A stretch of DNA of 64,000 nucleotides from Lophius americanus (GCA_037951165.1 JBBDHG010000034.1:62001-126000); one strand, 5' to 3'; numbered from the stretch's first letter, positions 13,653 to 30,495 are shown. Notes: a model not told the origin generated them from the sequence alone. A program made the numbers and translations.

Positions 13653-16600
13653 CAGGTTTATAACATTAACACGCCTAATGTTTATGACGCGTATACAACA
13701 CGTTTATAACATTAAGGCTTATAACATTAACATGCCTAATGTTTGACATGTATGCAACATTTTTATAACATTAACACACCTATTGTTTATGACACGTATA
13801 CGACACGTTTATAACATTAAAACGCCTAAGGTTTATGACGTGTATACGACACGTTTATAACATTAACACGCCTATGGCTTATAACATTAACACGCCTAAT
13901 TTTTGACACGTATACCATATGTTTATAACATTAACACGCCTAATGTTTATTACACGTACACGACACGTTTATAACATTAACACGCCTCAGGTTTATAACA
14001 TTAACACGCCTAATGTTTATGACGCGTATACGACACGTTTATAACATTAACATATTTAACGTTTATGACACGTATACAACACGTTTATAACATTAACACG
14101 CCTCAGGTTTATAACATTAACACGCCTAATGTTTATGACACGTATACGACAAGTGTATAACATTAACACGCCTAAGGCTAATAAAATAAACACGCCTAAT
14201 GTTTGACACGTATACGACACGTTTATTACGCGTATACGACACGTTTATAACATTAACATATTTAACGTTTATGACACGTATACAACATATTTATAACATT
14301 AAGGCTTATAACATTAACATGCCTAATGTTTGACATGTATGCGACATTTTTATAACATTAACACACCTATTGTTTATGCAACGTATACGACACGCTTATA
14401 ACATTAAGACGCCTAAGGTTTATGACGCGTATACGACACGTTTATAACATTAACACGCCTAATTTTTGACAAGTATACCATATGTTTATAACATTAACAC
14501 GCCTAATGTTTATTACACGTATACGACATGTTTATAACATTGACACGTCTAATGTTTGACACGTATACGACACGTTTATAACATTAACACGCCTAAGGTT
14601 CATAACATTAACACGCCTAATGTTTGACACATATACGACATGTTTATAACATTAACACGCCTTACGTTTATGACACGTATACAACATGTTTATAACATTA
14701 ACACGCCTATTGTTTGACACGTATACGACACGTTTATGACGCGTATACGACACGTTTATAACATTAACATATTTTACGTTTATGACAGGTATACAACACG
14801 TTTATAACATTAAGGCTTATAACATTAACATGCCTAATGTTTGACATGTATGCAACATTTTTATAACATTAACACACCTATTGTTTATGACACGTATACG
14901 ACACGTTTATAACATTAACACGCCTAAGGTTTATGATGTGTATATGACACGTTTATAACATTAACACGCCTATGGCTTATAACATTAACACGCCTAATTT
15001 TTGACACGTATACCATATGTTTATAACATTAACACGCCTAATGTTTATTACACGTATACGACACGTTTATAACATTAACACGCCTCAGGTTTATAACATT
15101 AACACGCCTAATGTTTATGACGCGTATACAACACGTTTATAACATTAAGGCTTATAACATTAACATGCCTAATGTTTGACATGTATGCAACATTTTTATA
15201 ACATTAACACACCTATTGTTTATGACACGTATACGACACGTTTATAACATTAACACGCCTAAGGTTTATCACGTGTATACGACACGTTTATAACATTAAC
15301 ACGCCTATGGCTTATAACATTAACATGCCTAATTTTTGACACGTATACCATATGTTTATAACATTAACACGCCTAATGTTTATTACACGTATACGACACG
15401 TTTATAACATTAACACGCCTCAGGTTTATAACATTAACACGCCTAATGTTTATGACGCGTATACGACACGTTTATAACATTAACATATTTAACGTTTATG
15501 ACACGTATACAACACGTTTATAACATTAACACGCCTCAGGTTTATAACATTAACACGCCTAATGTTTATGACGCGTATACGAGAAGTGTATAACATTAAC
15601 ACGCCTAAGGCTAATAAAATAAACACGCCTAATGTTTGACACGTATACGACACGTTTATGACGCGTATACGACACGTTTATAACATTAACATATTTAACG
15701 TTTATGACACGTATACAACACATTTATAACATTAAGGCTTATAACATTAACATGCCTAATGTTTGACATGTATGCGACATTTTTATAACATTAACACACC
15801 TATTGTTTATGCAACGTATACGTCACGCTTATAACATTAAGACGCCTAAGGTTTATGATGCGTATACGACACGTTTATAACATTAACACGCCTAATTTTT
15901 GACAAGTATACCATATGTTTATAACATTAACACGCCTAATGTTTATTACACGTATACGACATGTTTATAACATTGACACGTCTAATGTTTGACACGTATA
16001 CGACACGTTTATAACATTAACACGCCTAATTTTTGACAAGTATACCACATGTTTATAACATTAACACGCCTAATGTTTATTACACGTATACGACATGTTT
16101 ATAACATTGACACGTCTAATGTTTGACACGTATACGACACGTTTATAACATTAACACGCCTAAGGTTCATAACATTAACACGCCTAATGTTTGACACGTA
16201 GACGACATGTTTATAACATTAACACGCCTTACGTTTATGACACGTATACAACATGTTTATAACATTAACACGCCTATTGTTTGACAGGTATACGACATGT
16301 TTATAACTTTAACACGCCTTACGTTTATGACACGTATACAACAAGTTTATAACATTAACACGCCTCAGGTTTATAACATTAACACGCCTAATGTTTATGA
16401 CGCGTATACGACAAGTTTATAACATTATCACGCCTAAGGCTAATAAAATAAACACGCCTAATGTTTGACACATATACGACACGTTTATGACGCGTATACG
16501 ACACGTTTATAACATTAACATATTTAACGTTTATGACAGGTATACAACACGTTTATAACATTAAGGCTTATAACATTAACATGCCTAATGTTAAACATGT

Positions 16601-17800
16601 ATGCAACATTTTTATAACATTAACACACCTATTGTTTATGACACGTATACGACACGTTTATAACATTAACACGCCTAAGGTTTATGACGTGTATACGACA
16701 CGTTTATAACATTAACACGCCTATGGCTTATAACATTAACACGCCTAATTTTTGACACGTATACCATATGTTTATAACATTAACACGCCTAATGTTTATT
16801 ACACGTATACGACACGTTTATAACATTAACACGCCTCAGGTTTATAACATTAACACGCCTAATGTTTATGACGCGTATACAACACGTTTATAACATTAAG
16901 GCTTATAACATTAACATGCCTAATGTTTGACATGTATGCAACATTTTTATAACATTAACACACCTATTGTTTATGACACGTATACGACACGTTTATAACA
17001 TTAAAACGCCTAAGGTTTATGACGTGTATACGACACGTTTATAACATTAACACGCCTATGGCTTATAACATTAACACGCCTAATTTTTGACACGTATACC
17101 ATATGTTTATAACATTAACACGCCTAATGTTTATTACACGTATACGACACGTTTATAACATTAACACGCCTCAGGTTTATAACATTAACACGCCTAATGT
17201 TTATGACGCGTATACGACACGTTTATAACATTAACATATTTAACGTTTATGACACGTATACAACACGTTTATAACATTAACACGCCTCAGGTTTATAACA
17301 TTAACACGCCTAATGTTTATGACGCGTATACGACAAGTGTATAACATTAACACGCCTAAGGCTAATAAAATAAACACGCCTAATGTTTGACACGTATACG
17401 ACACGTTTATTACGCGTATACGACACGTTTATAACATTAACATATTTAACGTTTATGACACGTATACAACACATTTATAACATTAAGGCTTATAACATTA
17501 ACATGCCTAATGTTTGACATGTATGCGACATTTTTATAACATTAACACACCTATTGTTTATGCAACGTATACGACACGCTTATAACATTAAGACGCCTAA
17601 GGTTTATGACGCGTATACGACACGTTTATAACATTAACACGCCTAATTTTTGACAAGTATACCATATGTTTATAACATTAACACGCCTAATGTTTATTAC
17701 ACGTATACGACATGTTTATAACATTGACACGTCTAATGTTTGACACGTATACGACACGTTTATAACATTAACACGCCTAAGGTTCATAACATTAACACGC
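12331..17800 (+). repeat. Segment repeated at +3070 and then +3184 bp
   Basis: About 12331-13640 recurs at 15401-16710: AGTGTATAAC lies at 12515 and 15585, and GTAGACGAC at 13128 and 16198. From about 13.65 to 14.6 kb the offset becomes 3184 (AGTGTATAAC at 14152 and 17336, GTTTATTACGCG at 14221 and 17405), because the 117-bp loss near 13640 is absent from the later copy. GTAGACGAC therefore occurs three times in the window, all descended from one mutant monomer. The copy at 15581 carries a private GAGAAGTG. Confidence 0.82.
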
Positions 17801-17999
17801 CTAATGTTTATTACACGTATACGACATGTTTATAACATTGACACGTCTAATGTTTGACACATATACGACATGTTTATAACATTAACACGCCTTACGTTTA
17901 TGACACGTATACAACATGTTTATAACATTAACACGCCTATTGTTTGACAGGTATACGACATGTTTATAACTTTAACACGCCTTACGTTTATGACACGTA

Positions 18000-20900
18000 T
18001 ACAACACGTTTATAACATTAACACGCCTATCGCTTATAACATTAACACGCCTAATTTCTGACACGTATACCATATGTTTATAACATTAACACGCCTAATG
18101 TTTATTACACGTATACGACACGTTTATAACATTAACACGCCTCAGGTTTATAACATTAACACGCCTAATGTTTATGACGCGTATACGACACGTTTATAAC
18201 ATTAACACGCCTAATTTTTGACAAGTATACCATATGTTTATAACATTAACACGCCTAATGTTTATTACACGTATACGACATGTTTATAACATTGACACGT
18301 CTAATGTTTGACACGTATACGACACGTTTATAACATTAACACGCCTAAGGTTCATAACATTAACACACCTAATGTTTGACACGTATACGACATGTTTATA
18401 ACATTAACACGCCTTACGTTTATGACACGTATACAACATGTTTATAACATTAACACGCCTATTGTTTGACAGGTATACGACATGTTTATAACTTTAACAC
18501 GCCTTACGTTTATGACACGTATACAACACGTTTATAACATTAACACGCCTCAGGTTTATAACATTAACACGCCTAATGTTTATGACGCGTATACGACAAG
18601 TTTATAACATTATCACGCCTAAGGCTAATAAAATAAACACGCCTAATGTTTGACACGTATACGACACGTTTATGACGCGTATACGACACGTTTATAACAT
18701 TAACATATTTAACGTTTATGACAGGTATACAACACGTTTATAACATTAAGGCTTATAACATTAACATGCCTAATGTTAAACATGTATGCAACATTTTTAT
18801 AACATTAACACACCTATTGTTTATGACACGTATACGACACGTTTATAACATTAACACGCCTAAGGTTTATGACGTGTATACGACACGTTTATAACATTAA
18901 CACGCCTATGGCTTATAACATTAACACGCCTAATTTTTGACACGTATACCATATGTTTATAACATTAACACGCCTAATGTTTATTACACGTATACGACAC
19001 GTTTATAACATTAACACGCCTCAGGTTTATAACATTAACACGCCTAATGTTTATGACGCGTATACAACACGTTTATAACATTAAGGCTTATAAGATTAAC
19101 ATGCCTAATGTTTGACATGTATGCAACATTTTTATAACATTAACACACCTATTGTTTATGACACGTATACGACACGTTTATAACATTAACACGCCTAAGG
19201 TTTATGACGTGTATACGACACGTTTATAACATTAACACGCCTATGGCTTATAACATTAACACGCCTAATTTTTGACACGTATACCATATGTTTATAACAT
19301 TAACACGCCTAATGTTTATTACACGTATACGACACGTTTATAACATTAACACGCCTCAGGTTTATAACATTAACACGCCTAATGTTTATGACGCGTATAC
19401 GACACGTTTATAACATTAACATATTTAACGTTTATGACACGTATACAACACGTTTATAACATTAACACGCCTATTGTTTGACAGGTATACGACATGTTTA
19501 TAACTTTAACACGCCTTACGTTTATGACACGTATACAACACGTTTATAACATTAACACGCCTCAGGTTTATAACATTAACACGCCTAATGTTTATGACGC
19601 GTATACAACAAGTTTATAACATTATCACGCCTAAGGCTAATAAAATAAACACGCCTCATGTTTGACACGTATACGACACGTTTATGACGCGTATACGACA
19701 CGTTTATAACATTAACATATTTTACGTTTATGACAGGTATACAACACGTTTATAACATTAAGGCTTATAACATTAACATGCCTAATGTTTGACATGTATG
19801 CAACATTTTTATAACATTAACACACCTATTGTTTATGACACGTATACGACACGTTTATAACATTAACACGCCTAAGGTTTATGACGTGTATACGACACGT
19901 CTATAACATTAACACGCCTATGGCTTATAACATTAACACGCCTAATTTTTGACACGTATACCATATGTTTATAACATTAACACGCCTAATGTTTATTACA
20001 CGTATACGACACGTTTATAACATTAACACGCCTCAGGTTTATAACATTAACACGCCTAATGTTTATGACGCGTATACAACACGTTTATAACATTAAGGCT
20101 TATAACATTAACATGCCTAATGTTTGACATGTATGCAACATTTTTATAACATTAACACACCTATTGTTTATGACACGTATACGACACGTTTATAACATTA
20201 ACACGCCTAAGGTTTATCACGTGTATACGACACGTTTATAACATTAACACGCCTATGGCTTATAACATTAACACGCCTAATTTTTGACACGTATACCATA
20301 TGTTTATAACATTAACACGCCTAATGTTTATTACACGTATACGACACGTTTATAACATTAACACGCCTCAGGTTTATAACATTAACACGCCTAATGTTTA
20401 TGACGCGTATACGACACGTTTATAACATTAACATATTTAACGTTTATGACACGTATACAACACGTTTATAACATTAACACGCCTCAGGTTTATAACATTA
20501 ACACGCCTAATGTTTATGACGCGTATACGACAAGTGTATAACATTAACACGCCTAAGGCTAATAAAATAAACACGCCTAATGTTTGACACGTATACGACA
20601 CGTTTATGACGCGTATACGACACGTTTATAACATTAACATATTTAACGTTTATGACACGTATACAACACATTTATAACATTAAGGCTTATAACATTAACA
20701 TGCCTAATGTTTGACATGTATGCGACATTTTTATAACATTAACACACCTATTGTTTATGCAACGTATACGACACGCTTATAACATTAAGACGCCTAAGGT
20801 TTATGACGCGTATACGACACGTTTATAACATTAACACGCCTAATGTTTGACACGTATACGACATGTTTATAACATTAACACGCCTTACGTTTATGACACG

Positions 20901-23430
20901 TATACAACATGTTTATAACATTAACACGCCTATTGTTTGACAGGTATACGACATGTTTATAACTTTAACACGCCTTACGTTTATGACACGTATACAACAC
21001 GTTTATAACATTAACACGCCTATGGCTTATAACATTAACACGCCTAATTTTTGACACGTATACCATATGTTTATAACATTAACACGCCTAATGTTTATTA
21101 CACGTATACGACACGTTTATAACATTAACACGCCTAATGTTTATTACACGTATACGGCACGTTTATAACATTAACACGCCTAATGTTTATTACACGTATA
21201 CGACACGTTTATAACATTAACACGCCTAATGTTTATTACACGTATACGACACGTTTATAACATTAACACGCCTCAGGTTTATAACATTAACACGCCTAAT
21301 GTTTATGATGCGTATACAACACGTTTATAACATTAAGACTTATAACATTAACATGCCTAATGTTTGACATGTATGCAACATTTTTATAACATTTACACAC
21401 CTATTGTTTATGACACGTATACGACACGTTTATAACATTAACACGCCTAAGGTTTATGACGTGTATACGACACGTTTATAACATTAACACGCCTATGGCT
21501 TATAACATTAACACGCCTAATTTTTGACACGTATACCATATGTTTATAACATTAACACGCCTCATGTTTATTACACGTATACGACACGTTTATAACATTA
21601 ACACGCCTCAGGTTTATAACATTAACACGCCTAATGTTTATGACGCGTATACGACACGTTTATAACATTAACATATTTAACGTTTATGACACGTATACAA
21701 CACGTTTATAACATTAACACGCCTCAGGTTTATAACATTAACACGCCTAATGTTTATGACGCGTATACGACAAGTGTATAACATTAACACGCCTAAGGCT
21801 AATAAAATAAACACGCCTAATGTTTGACACGTATACGACACGTTTATGACGCGTATACGACACGTTTATAACATTAACATATTTAACGTTTATGACACGT
21901 ATACAACACATTTATAACATTAAGGCTTATAACATTAACATGCCTAATGTTTGACATGTATGCGACATTTTTATAACATTAACACACCTATTGTTTATTA
22001 CACGTATACCATATGTTTATAACATTAACACGCCTAATGTTTGACACGTATACGACACGTTTATGACGCGTATACGACACGTTTATAACATTAACATATT
22101 TAACGTTTATGACACGTATACAACACATTTATAACATTAAGGCTTATAACATTAACATGCCTAATGTTTGACATGTATGCGACATTTTTATAACATTAAC
22201 ACGCCTAATTTTTGACAAGTATACCATATGTTTATAACATTAACACGCCTAATGTTTATTACACGTATACGACATGTTTATAACATTGACACGTCTAATG
22301 TTTGACACGTATACGACACGTTTATAACATTAACACGCCTAATTTTTGACAAGTATACTACATGTTTATAACATTAACATGCCTAATGTTTATTACACGT
22401 ATACGACATGTTTATAACATTGACACGTCTAATGTTTGACACGTATACGACACGTTTATAACATTAACACGCCTATGGCTTATAACATTAACACGCCTAA
22501 TTTTTGACACGTATACCATATGTTTATAACATTAACACGCCTAATGTTTATTACACGTATACGACATGTTTATAACATTAACACGCCTAATGTTTATGAC
22601 GCGTATACAACAAGTTTATAACATTATCACGCCTAAGGCTAATAAAATAAACACGCCTCATGTTTGACACGTATACGACACGTTTATGACGCGTATACGA
22701 CACGTTTATAACATTAACATATTTTACGTTTATGACAGGTATACAACACGTTTATAACATTAAGGCTTATAACATTAACATGCCTAATGTTTGACATGTA
22801 TGCAACATTTTTATAACATTAACACACCTATTGTTTATGACATGTATACGACACGTTTATAACATTAACACGCCTAAGGTTTATGACGTGTATACGACAC
22901 GTTTATAACATTAACACGCCTATGGCTTATAACATTAACACGCCTAATTTTTGACACGTATACCATATGTTTATAACATTAACACGCCTAATGTTTATTA
23001 CACGTATACGACACGTTTATAACATTAACACGCCTCAGGTTTATAACATTAACACGCCTAATGTTTATGACGCGTATACAACACGTTTATAACATTAAGG
23101 CTTATAACATTAACATGCCTAATGTTTGACATGTATGCAACATTTTTATAACATTAACACACCTATTGTTTATGACACGTATACGACACGTTTATAACAT
23201 TAACACGCCTAAGGTTTATCACGTGTATACGACACGTTTATAACATTAACACGCCTATGGCTTATAACATTAACACGCCTAATTTTTGACACGTATACCA
23301 TATGTTTATAACATTAACACGCCTAATGTTTATTACACGTATACGACACGTTTATAACATTAACACGCCTCAGGTTTATAACATTAACACGCCTAATGTT
23401 TATGACGCGTATACGACACGTTTATAACAT
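18000..23430 (+). repeat. 5.4-kb segment, first copy (partner at +7065)
   Basis: This segment recurs at about 25065-30495. Markers at constant +7065 spacing are AGTGTATAAC (20533/27598 and 21773/28838), the CACGTG variant (20218/27283 and 23220/30285), TTAAGACTTATAAC (21337/28402) and the 46-bp x4 cluster (21087/28152). The copies differ by scattered single bases, for example ACATGCC in place of ACACGCC near 22380. To the left the match ends near 18000, where GTTTGACAGG units give way. To the right it ends at about 23430, where one copy continues with the TTTTTGACAAG unit and the other with CATATTTAACG. Confidence 0.88.
21087..21270 (+). repeat. Pure 46-bp tandem run, four copies
   Basis: Four consecutive identical composite units of the TTTATTACACG type start CCTAATG at 21087, 21133, 21179 and 21225. 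The second copy is marked by a GGCACG change (CGACACG elsewhere). The same run, marker included, recurs at 28152 and 31154, and related runs lie near 38160, 39400, 41640, 42880 and 49270. The 46-bp monomer can therefore amplify alone inside a higher-order unit. Confidence 0.9.
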
Positions 23431-25874
23431 TAACACGCCTAATTTTTGACAAGTATACCATATGTTTATAACATTAACACGCCTAATGTTTATTACACGT
23501 ATACGACATGTTTATAACATTGACACGTCTAATGTTTGACACGTATACGACACGTTTATAACATTAACACGCCTAAGGTTCATAACATTAACACACCTAA
23601 TGTTTGACACGTATACGACATGTTTATAACATTAACACGCCTTACGTTTATGACACGTATACAACATGTTTATAACATTAACACGCCTATTGTTTGACAG
23701 GTATACGACATGTTTATAACTTTAACACGCCTTACGTTTATGACACGTATACAACACGTTTATAACATTAACACGCCTCAGGTTTATAACATTAACACGC
23801 CTAATGTTTATGACGCGTATACGACAAGTTTATAACATTATCACGCCTAAGGCTAATAAAATAAACACGCCTAATGTTTGACACGTATACGACACGTTTA
23901 TGACGCGTATACGACACGTTTATAACATTAACATATTTAACGTTTATGACAGGTATACAACACGTTTATAACATTAAGGCTTATAACATTAACATGCCTA
24001 ATGTTAAACATGTATGCAACATTTTTATAACATTAACACGCCTAATTTTTGACAAGTATACCATATGTTTATAACATTAACACGCCTAATGTTTATTACA
24101 CGTATACGACATGTTTATAACATTGACACGTCTAATGTTTGACACGTATACGACACGTTTATAACATTAACACGCCTAATTTTTGACAAGTATACTACAT
24201 GTTTATAACATTAACATGCCTAATGTTTATTACACGTATACGACATGTTTATAACATTGACACGTCTAATGTTTGACACGTATACGACACGTTTATAACA
24301 TTAACACGCCTATGGCTTATAACATTAACACGCCTAATTTTTGACACGTATACCATATGTTTATAACATTAACACGCCTAATGTTTATTACACGTATACG
24401 ACATGTTTATAACATTAACACGCCTAATGTTTATGACGCGTATACAACAAGTTTATAACATTATCACGCCTAAGGCTAATAAAATAAACACGCCTCATGT
24501 TTGACACGTATACGACACGTTTATGACGCGTATACGACACGTTTATAACATTAACATATTTTACGTTTATGACAGGTATACAACACGTTTATAACATTAA
24601 GGCTTATAACATTAACATGCCTAATGTTTGACATGTATGCAACATTTTTATAACATTAACACACCTATTGTTTATGACACGTATACGACACGTTTATAAC
24701 ATTAACACGCCTAAGGTTTATGACGTGTATACGACACGTTTATAACATTAACACGCCTATGGCTTATAACATTAACACGCCTAATTTTTGACACGTATAC
24801 CATATGTTTATAACATTAACACGCCTAATGTTTATTACACGTATACGACACGTTTATAACATTAACACGCCTCAGGTTTATAACATTAACACGCCTAATG
24901 TTTATGACGCGTATACAACACGTTTATAACATTAAGGCTTATAACATTAACATGCCTAATGTTTGACATGTATGCAACATTTTTATAACATTAACACACC
25001 TATTGTTTATGACACGTATACGACACGTTTATAACATTAACACGCCTAAGGTTTATCACGTGTATACGACACGTTTATAACATTAACACGCCTATGGCTT
25101 ATAACATTAACACGCCTAATTTTTGACACGTATACCATATGTTTATAACATTAACACGCCTAATGTTTATTACACGTATACGACACGTTTATAACATTAA
25201 CACGCCTCAGGTTTATAACATTAACACGCCTAATGTTTATGACGCGTATACGACACGTTTATAACATTAACACGCCTAATTTTTGACAAGTATACCATAT
25301 GTTTATAACATTAACACGCCTAATGTTTATTACACGTATACGACATGTTTATAACATTGACACGTCTAATGTTTGACACGTATACGACACGTTTATAACA
25401 TTAACACGCCTAAGGTTCATAACATTAACACACCTAATGTTTGACACGTATACGACATGTTTATAACATTAACACGCCTTACGTTTATGACACGTATACA
25501 ACATGTTTATAACATTAACACGCCTATTGTTTGACAGGTATACGACATGTTTATAACTTTAACACGCCTTACGTTTATGACACGTATACAACACGTTTAT
25601 AACATTAACACGCCTCAGGTTTATAACATTAACACGCCTAATGTTTATGACGCGTATACGACAAGTTTATAACATTATCACGCCTAAGGCTAATAAAATA
25701 AACACGCCTAATGTTTGACACGTATACGACACGTTTATGACGCGTATACGACACGTTTATAACATTAACATATTTAACGTTTATGACAGGTATACAACAC
25801 GTTTATAACATTAAGGCTTATAACATTAACATGCCTAATGTTAAACATGTATGCAACATTTTTATAACATTAAC
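22201..25874 (+). repeat. 1837-bp tandem duplication
   Basis: Copies are about 22201-24037 and 24038-25874. Each starts at the TTTTTGACAAG/CCATATG unit and ends after the rare ATGTTAAACATGTATGCAAC unit, with CACGTG at 23220 and 25057 and the CCTCATG variant beside GGCTAATAAAATAAAC in both. This event lies inside the +7065 relationship and explains why that offset exceeds the 5.2 kb expected from the remaining units. Confidence 0.87.
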
Positions 25875-28800
25875 ACACCTATTGTTTATGACACGTATAC
25901 GACACGTTTATAACATTAACACGCCTAAGGTTTATGACGTGTATACGACACGTTTATAACATTAACACGCCTATGGCTTATAACATTAACACGCCTAATT
26001 TTTGACACGTATACCATATGTTTATAACATTAACACGCCTAATGTTTATTACACGTATACGACACGTTTATAACATTAACACGCCTCAGGTTTATAACAT
26101 TAACACGCCTAATGTTTATGACGCGTATACAACACGTTTATAACATTAAGGCTTATAAGATTAACATGCCTAATGTTTGACATGTATGCAACATTTTTAT
26201 AACATTAACACACCTATTGTTTATGACACGTATACGACACGTTTATAACATTAACACGCCTAAGGTTTATGACGTGTATACGACACGTTTATAACATTAA
26301 CACGCCTATGGCTTATAACATTAACACGCCTAATTTTTGACACGTATACCATATGTTTATAACATTAACACGCCTAATGTTTATTACACGTATACGACAC
26401 GTTTATAACATTAACACGCCTCAGGTTTATAACATTAACACGCCTAATGTTTATGACGCGTATACGACACGTTTATAACATTAACATATTTAACGTTTAT
26501 GACACGTATACAACACGTTTATAACATTAACACGCCTATTGTTTGACAGGTATACGACATGTTTATAACTTTAACACGCCTTACGTTTATGACACGTATA
26601 CAACACGTTTATAACATTAACACGCCTCAGGTTTATAACATTAACACGCCTAATGTTTATGACGCGTATACAACAAGTTTATAACATTATCACGCCTAAG
26701 GCTAATAAAATAAACACGCCTCATGTTTGACACGTATACGACACGTTTATGACGCGTATACGACACGTTTATAACATTAACATATTTTACGTTTATGACA
26801 GGTATACAACACGTTTATAACATTAAGGCTTATAACATTAACATGCCTAATGTTTGACATGTATGCAACATTTTTATAACATTAACACACCTATTGTTTA
26901 TGACACGTATACGACACGTTTATAACATTAACACGCCTAAGGTTTATGACGTGTATACGACACGTTTATAACATTAACACGCCTATGGCTTATAACATTA
27001 ACACGCCTAATTTTTGACACGTATACCATATGTTTATAACATTAACACGCCTAATGTTTATTACACGTATACGACACGTTTATAACATTAACACGCCTCA
27101 GGTTTATAACATTAACACGCCTAATGTTTATGACGCGTATACAACACGTTTATAACATTAAGGCTTATAACATTAACATGCCTAATGTTTGACATGTATG
27201 CAACATTTTTATAACATTAACACACCTATTGTTTATGACACGTATACGACACGTTTATAACATTAACACGCCTAAGGTTTATCACGTGTATACGACACGT
27301 TTATAACATTAACACGCCTATGGCTTATAACATTAACACGCCTAATTTTTGACACGTATACCATATGTTTATAACATTAACACGCCTAATGTTTATTACA
27401 CGTATACGACACGTTTATAACATTAACACGCCTCAGGTTTATAACATTAACACGCCTAATGTTTATGACGCGTATACGACACGTTTATAACATTAACATA
27501 TTTAACGTTTATGACACGTATACAACACGTTTATAACATTAACACGCCTCAGGTTTATAACATTAACACGCCTAATGTTTATGACGCGTATACGACAAGT
27601 GTATAACATTAACACGCCTAAGGCTAATAAAATAAACACGCCTAATGTTTGACACGTATACGACACGTTTATGACGCGTATACGACACGTTTATAACATT
27701 AACATATTTAACGTTTATGACACGTATACAACACATTTATAACATTAAGGCTTATAACATTAACATGCCTAATGTTTGACATGTATGCGACATTTTTATA
27801 ACATTAACACACCTATTGTTTATGCAACGTATACGACACGCTTATAACATTAAGACGCCTAAGGTTTATGACGCGTATACGACACGTTTATAACATTAAC
27901 ACGCCTAATGTTTGACACGTATACGACATGTTTATAACATTAACACGCCTTACGTTTATGACACGTATACAACATGTTTATAACATTAACACGCCTATTG
28001 TTTGACAGGTATACGACATGTTTATAACTTTAACACGCCTTACGTTTATGACACGTATACAACACGTTTATAACATTAACACGCCTATGGCTTATAACAT
28101 TAACACGCCTAATTTTTGACACGTATACCATATGTTTATAACATTAACACGCCTAATGTTTATTACACGTATACGACACGTTTATAACATTAACACGCCT
28201 AATGTTTATTACACGTATACGGCACGTTTATAACATTAACACGCCTAATGTTTATTACACGTATACGACACGTTTATAACATTAACACGCCTAATGTTTA
28301 TTACACGTATACGACACGTTTATAACATTAACACGCCTCAGGTTTATAACATTAACACGCCTAATGTTTATGATGCGTATACAACACGTTTATAACATTA
28401 AGACTTATAACATTAACATGCCTAATGTTTGACATGTATGCAACATTTTTATAACATTTACACACCTATTGTTTATGACACGTATACGACACGTTTATAA
28501 CATTAACACGCCTAAGGTTTATGACGTGTATACGACACGTTTATAACATTAACACGCCTATGGCTTATAACATTAACACGCCTAATTTTTGACACGTATA
28601 CCATATGTTTATAACATTAACACGCCTAATGTTTATTACACGTATACGACACGTTTATAACATTAACACGCCTCAGGTTTATAACATTAACACGCCTAAT
28701 GTTTATGACGCGTATACGACACGTTTATAACATTAACATATTTAACGTTTATGACACGTATACAACACGTTTATAACATTAACACGCCTCAGGTTTATAA

Positions 28801-30495
28801 CATTAACACGCCTAATGTTTATGACGCGTATACGACAAGTGTATAACATTAACACGCCTAAGGCTAATAAAATAAACACGCCTAATGTTTGACACGTATA
28901 CGACACGTTTATGACGCGTATACGACACGTTTATAACATTAACATATTTAACGTTTATGACACGTATACAACACATTTATAACATTAAGGCTTATAACAT
29001 TAACATGCCTAATGTTTGACATGTATGCGACATTTTTATAACATTAACACACCTATTGTTTATTACACGTATACCATATGTTTATAACATTAACACGCCT
29101 AATGTTTGACACGTATACGACACGTTTATGACGCGTATACGACACGTTTATAACATTAACATATTTAACGTTTATGACACGTATACAACACATTTATAAC
29201 ATTAAGGCTTATAACATTAACATGCCTAATGTTTGACATGTATGCGACATTTTTATAACATTAACACGCCTAATTTTTGACAAGTATACCATATGTTTAT
29301 AACATTAACACGCCTAATGTTTATTACACGTATACGACATGTTTATAACATTGACACGTCTAATGTTTGACACGTATACGACACGTTTATAACATTAACA
29401 CGCCTAATTTTTGACAAGTATACTACATGTTTATAACATTAACACGCCTAATGTTTATTACATGTATACGACATGTTTATAACATTGACACGTCTAATGT
29501 TTGACACGTATACGACACGTTTATAACATTAACACGCCTATGGCTTATAACATTAACACGCCTAATTTTTGACACGTATACCATATGTTTATAACATTAA
29601 CACGCCTAATGTTTATTACACGTATACGACATGTTTATAACATTAACACGCCTAATGTTTATGACGCGTATACAACAAGTTTATAACATTATCACGCCTA
29701 AGGCTAATAAAATAAACACGCCTCATGTTTGACACGTATACGACACGTTTATGACGCGTATACGACACGTTTATAACATTAACATATTTTACGTTTATGA
29801 CAGGTATACAACACGTTTATAACATTAAGGCTTATAACATTAACATGCCTAATGTTTGACATGTATGCAACATTTTTATAACATTAACACACCTATTGTT
29901 TATGACACGTATACGACACGTTTATAACATTAACACGCCTAAGGTTTATGACGTGTATACGACACGTTTATAACATTAACACGCCTATGGCTTATAACAT
30001 TAACACGCCTAATTTTTGACACGTATACCATATGTTTATAACATTAACACGCCTAATGTTTATTACACGTATACGACACGTTTATAACATTAACACGCCT
30101 CAGGTTTATAACATTAACACGCCTAATGTTTATGACGCGTATACAACACGTTTATAACATTAAGGCTTATAACATTAACATGCCTAATGTTTGACATGTA
30201 TGCAACATTTTTATAACATTAACACACCTATTGTTTATGACACGTATACGACACGTTTATAACATTAACACGCCTAAGGTTTATCACGTGTATACGACAC
30301 GTTTATAACATTAACACGCCTATGGCTTATAACATTAACACGCCTAATTTTTGACACGTATACCATATGTTTATAACATTAACACGCCTAATGTTTATTA
30401 CACGTATACGACACGTTTATAACATTAACACGCCTCAGGTTTATAACATTAACACGCCTAATGTTTATGACGCGTATACGACACGTTTATAACAT
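25065..30495 (+). repeat. 5.4-kb segment, second copy (partner at -7065)
   Basis: This is the second copy of 18000-23430. It begins inside the second unit of the 1837-bp tandem pair and continues into the 3002-bp tandem pair. The shared private variants cover point changes, half-unit truncations and the GGCACG change. That indicates copying of a multi-kilobase block rather than convergence of monomers. Confidence 0.88.

Larger units (their letters stand above)
15270..30290 (+). repeat. CACGTG-bearing monomer variant, six copies
   Basis: A single G-to-C change turns TTTATGACGTG into TTTATCACGTG, creating the palindrome CACGTG. It occurs at 15270, 20218, 23220, 25057, 27283 and 30285 and nowhere else in this sequence context. 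The spacings equal the HOR offsets found independently: 3002 (20218-23220 and 27283-30285), 7065 (20218-27283 and 23220-30285) and 1837 (23220-25057). It is a lineage marker for the amplification. A role as an E-box-like protein site is only a possibility. Confidence 0.85.

Noticed and set aside
15270..30290. CACGTG as functional E-box array
   Set aside because: It arises from one point mutation carried by HOR copying. Only six copies exist over 15 kb and nothing else suggests regulatory use, so it is kept only as a lineage marker.
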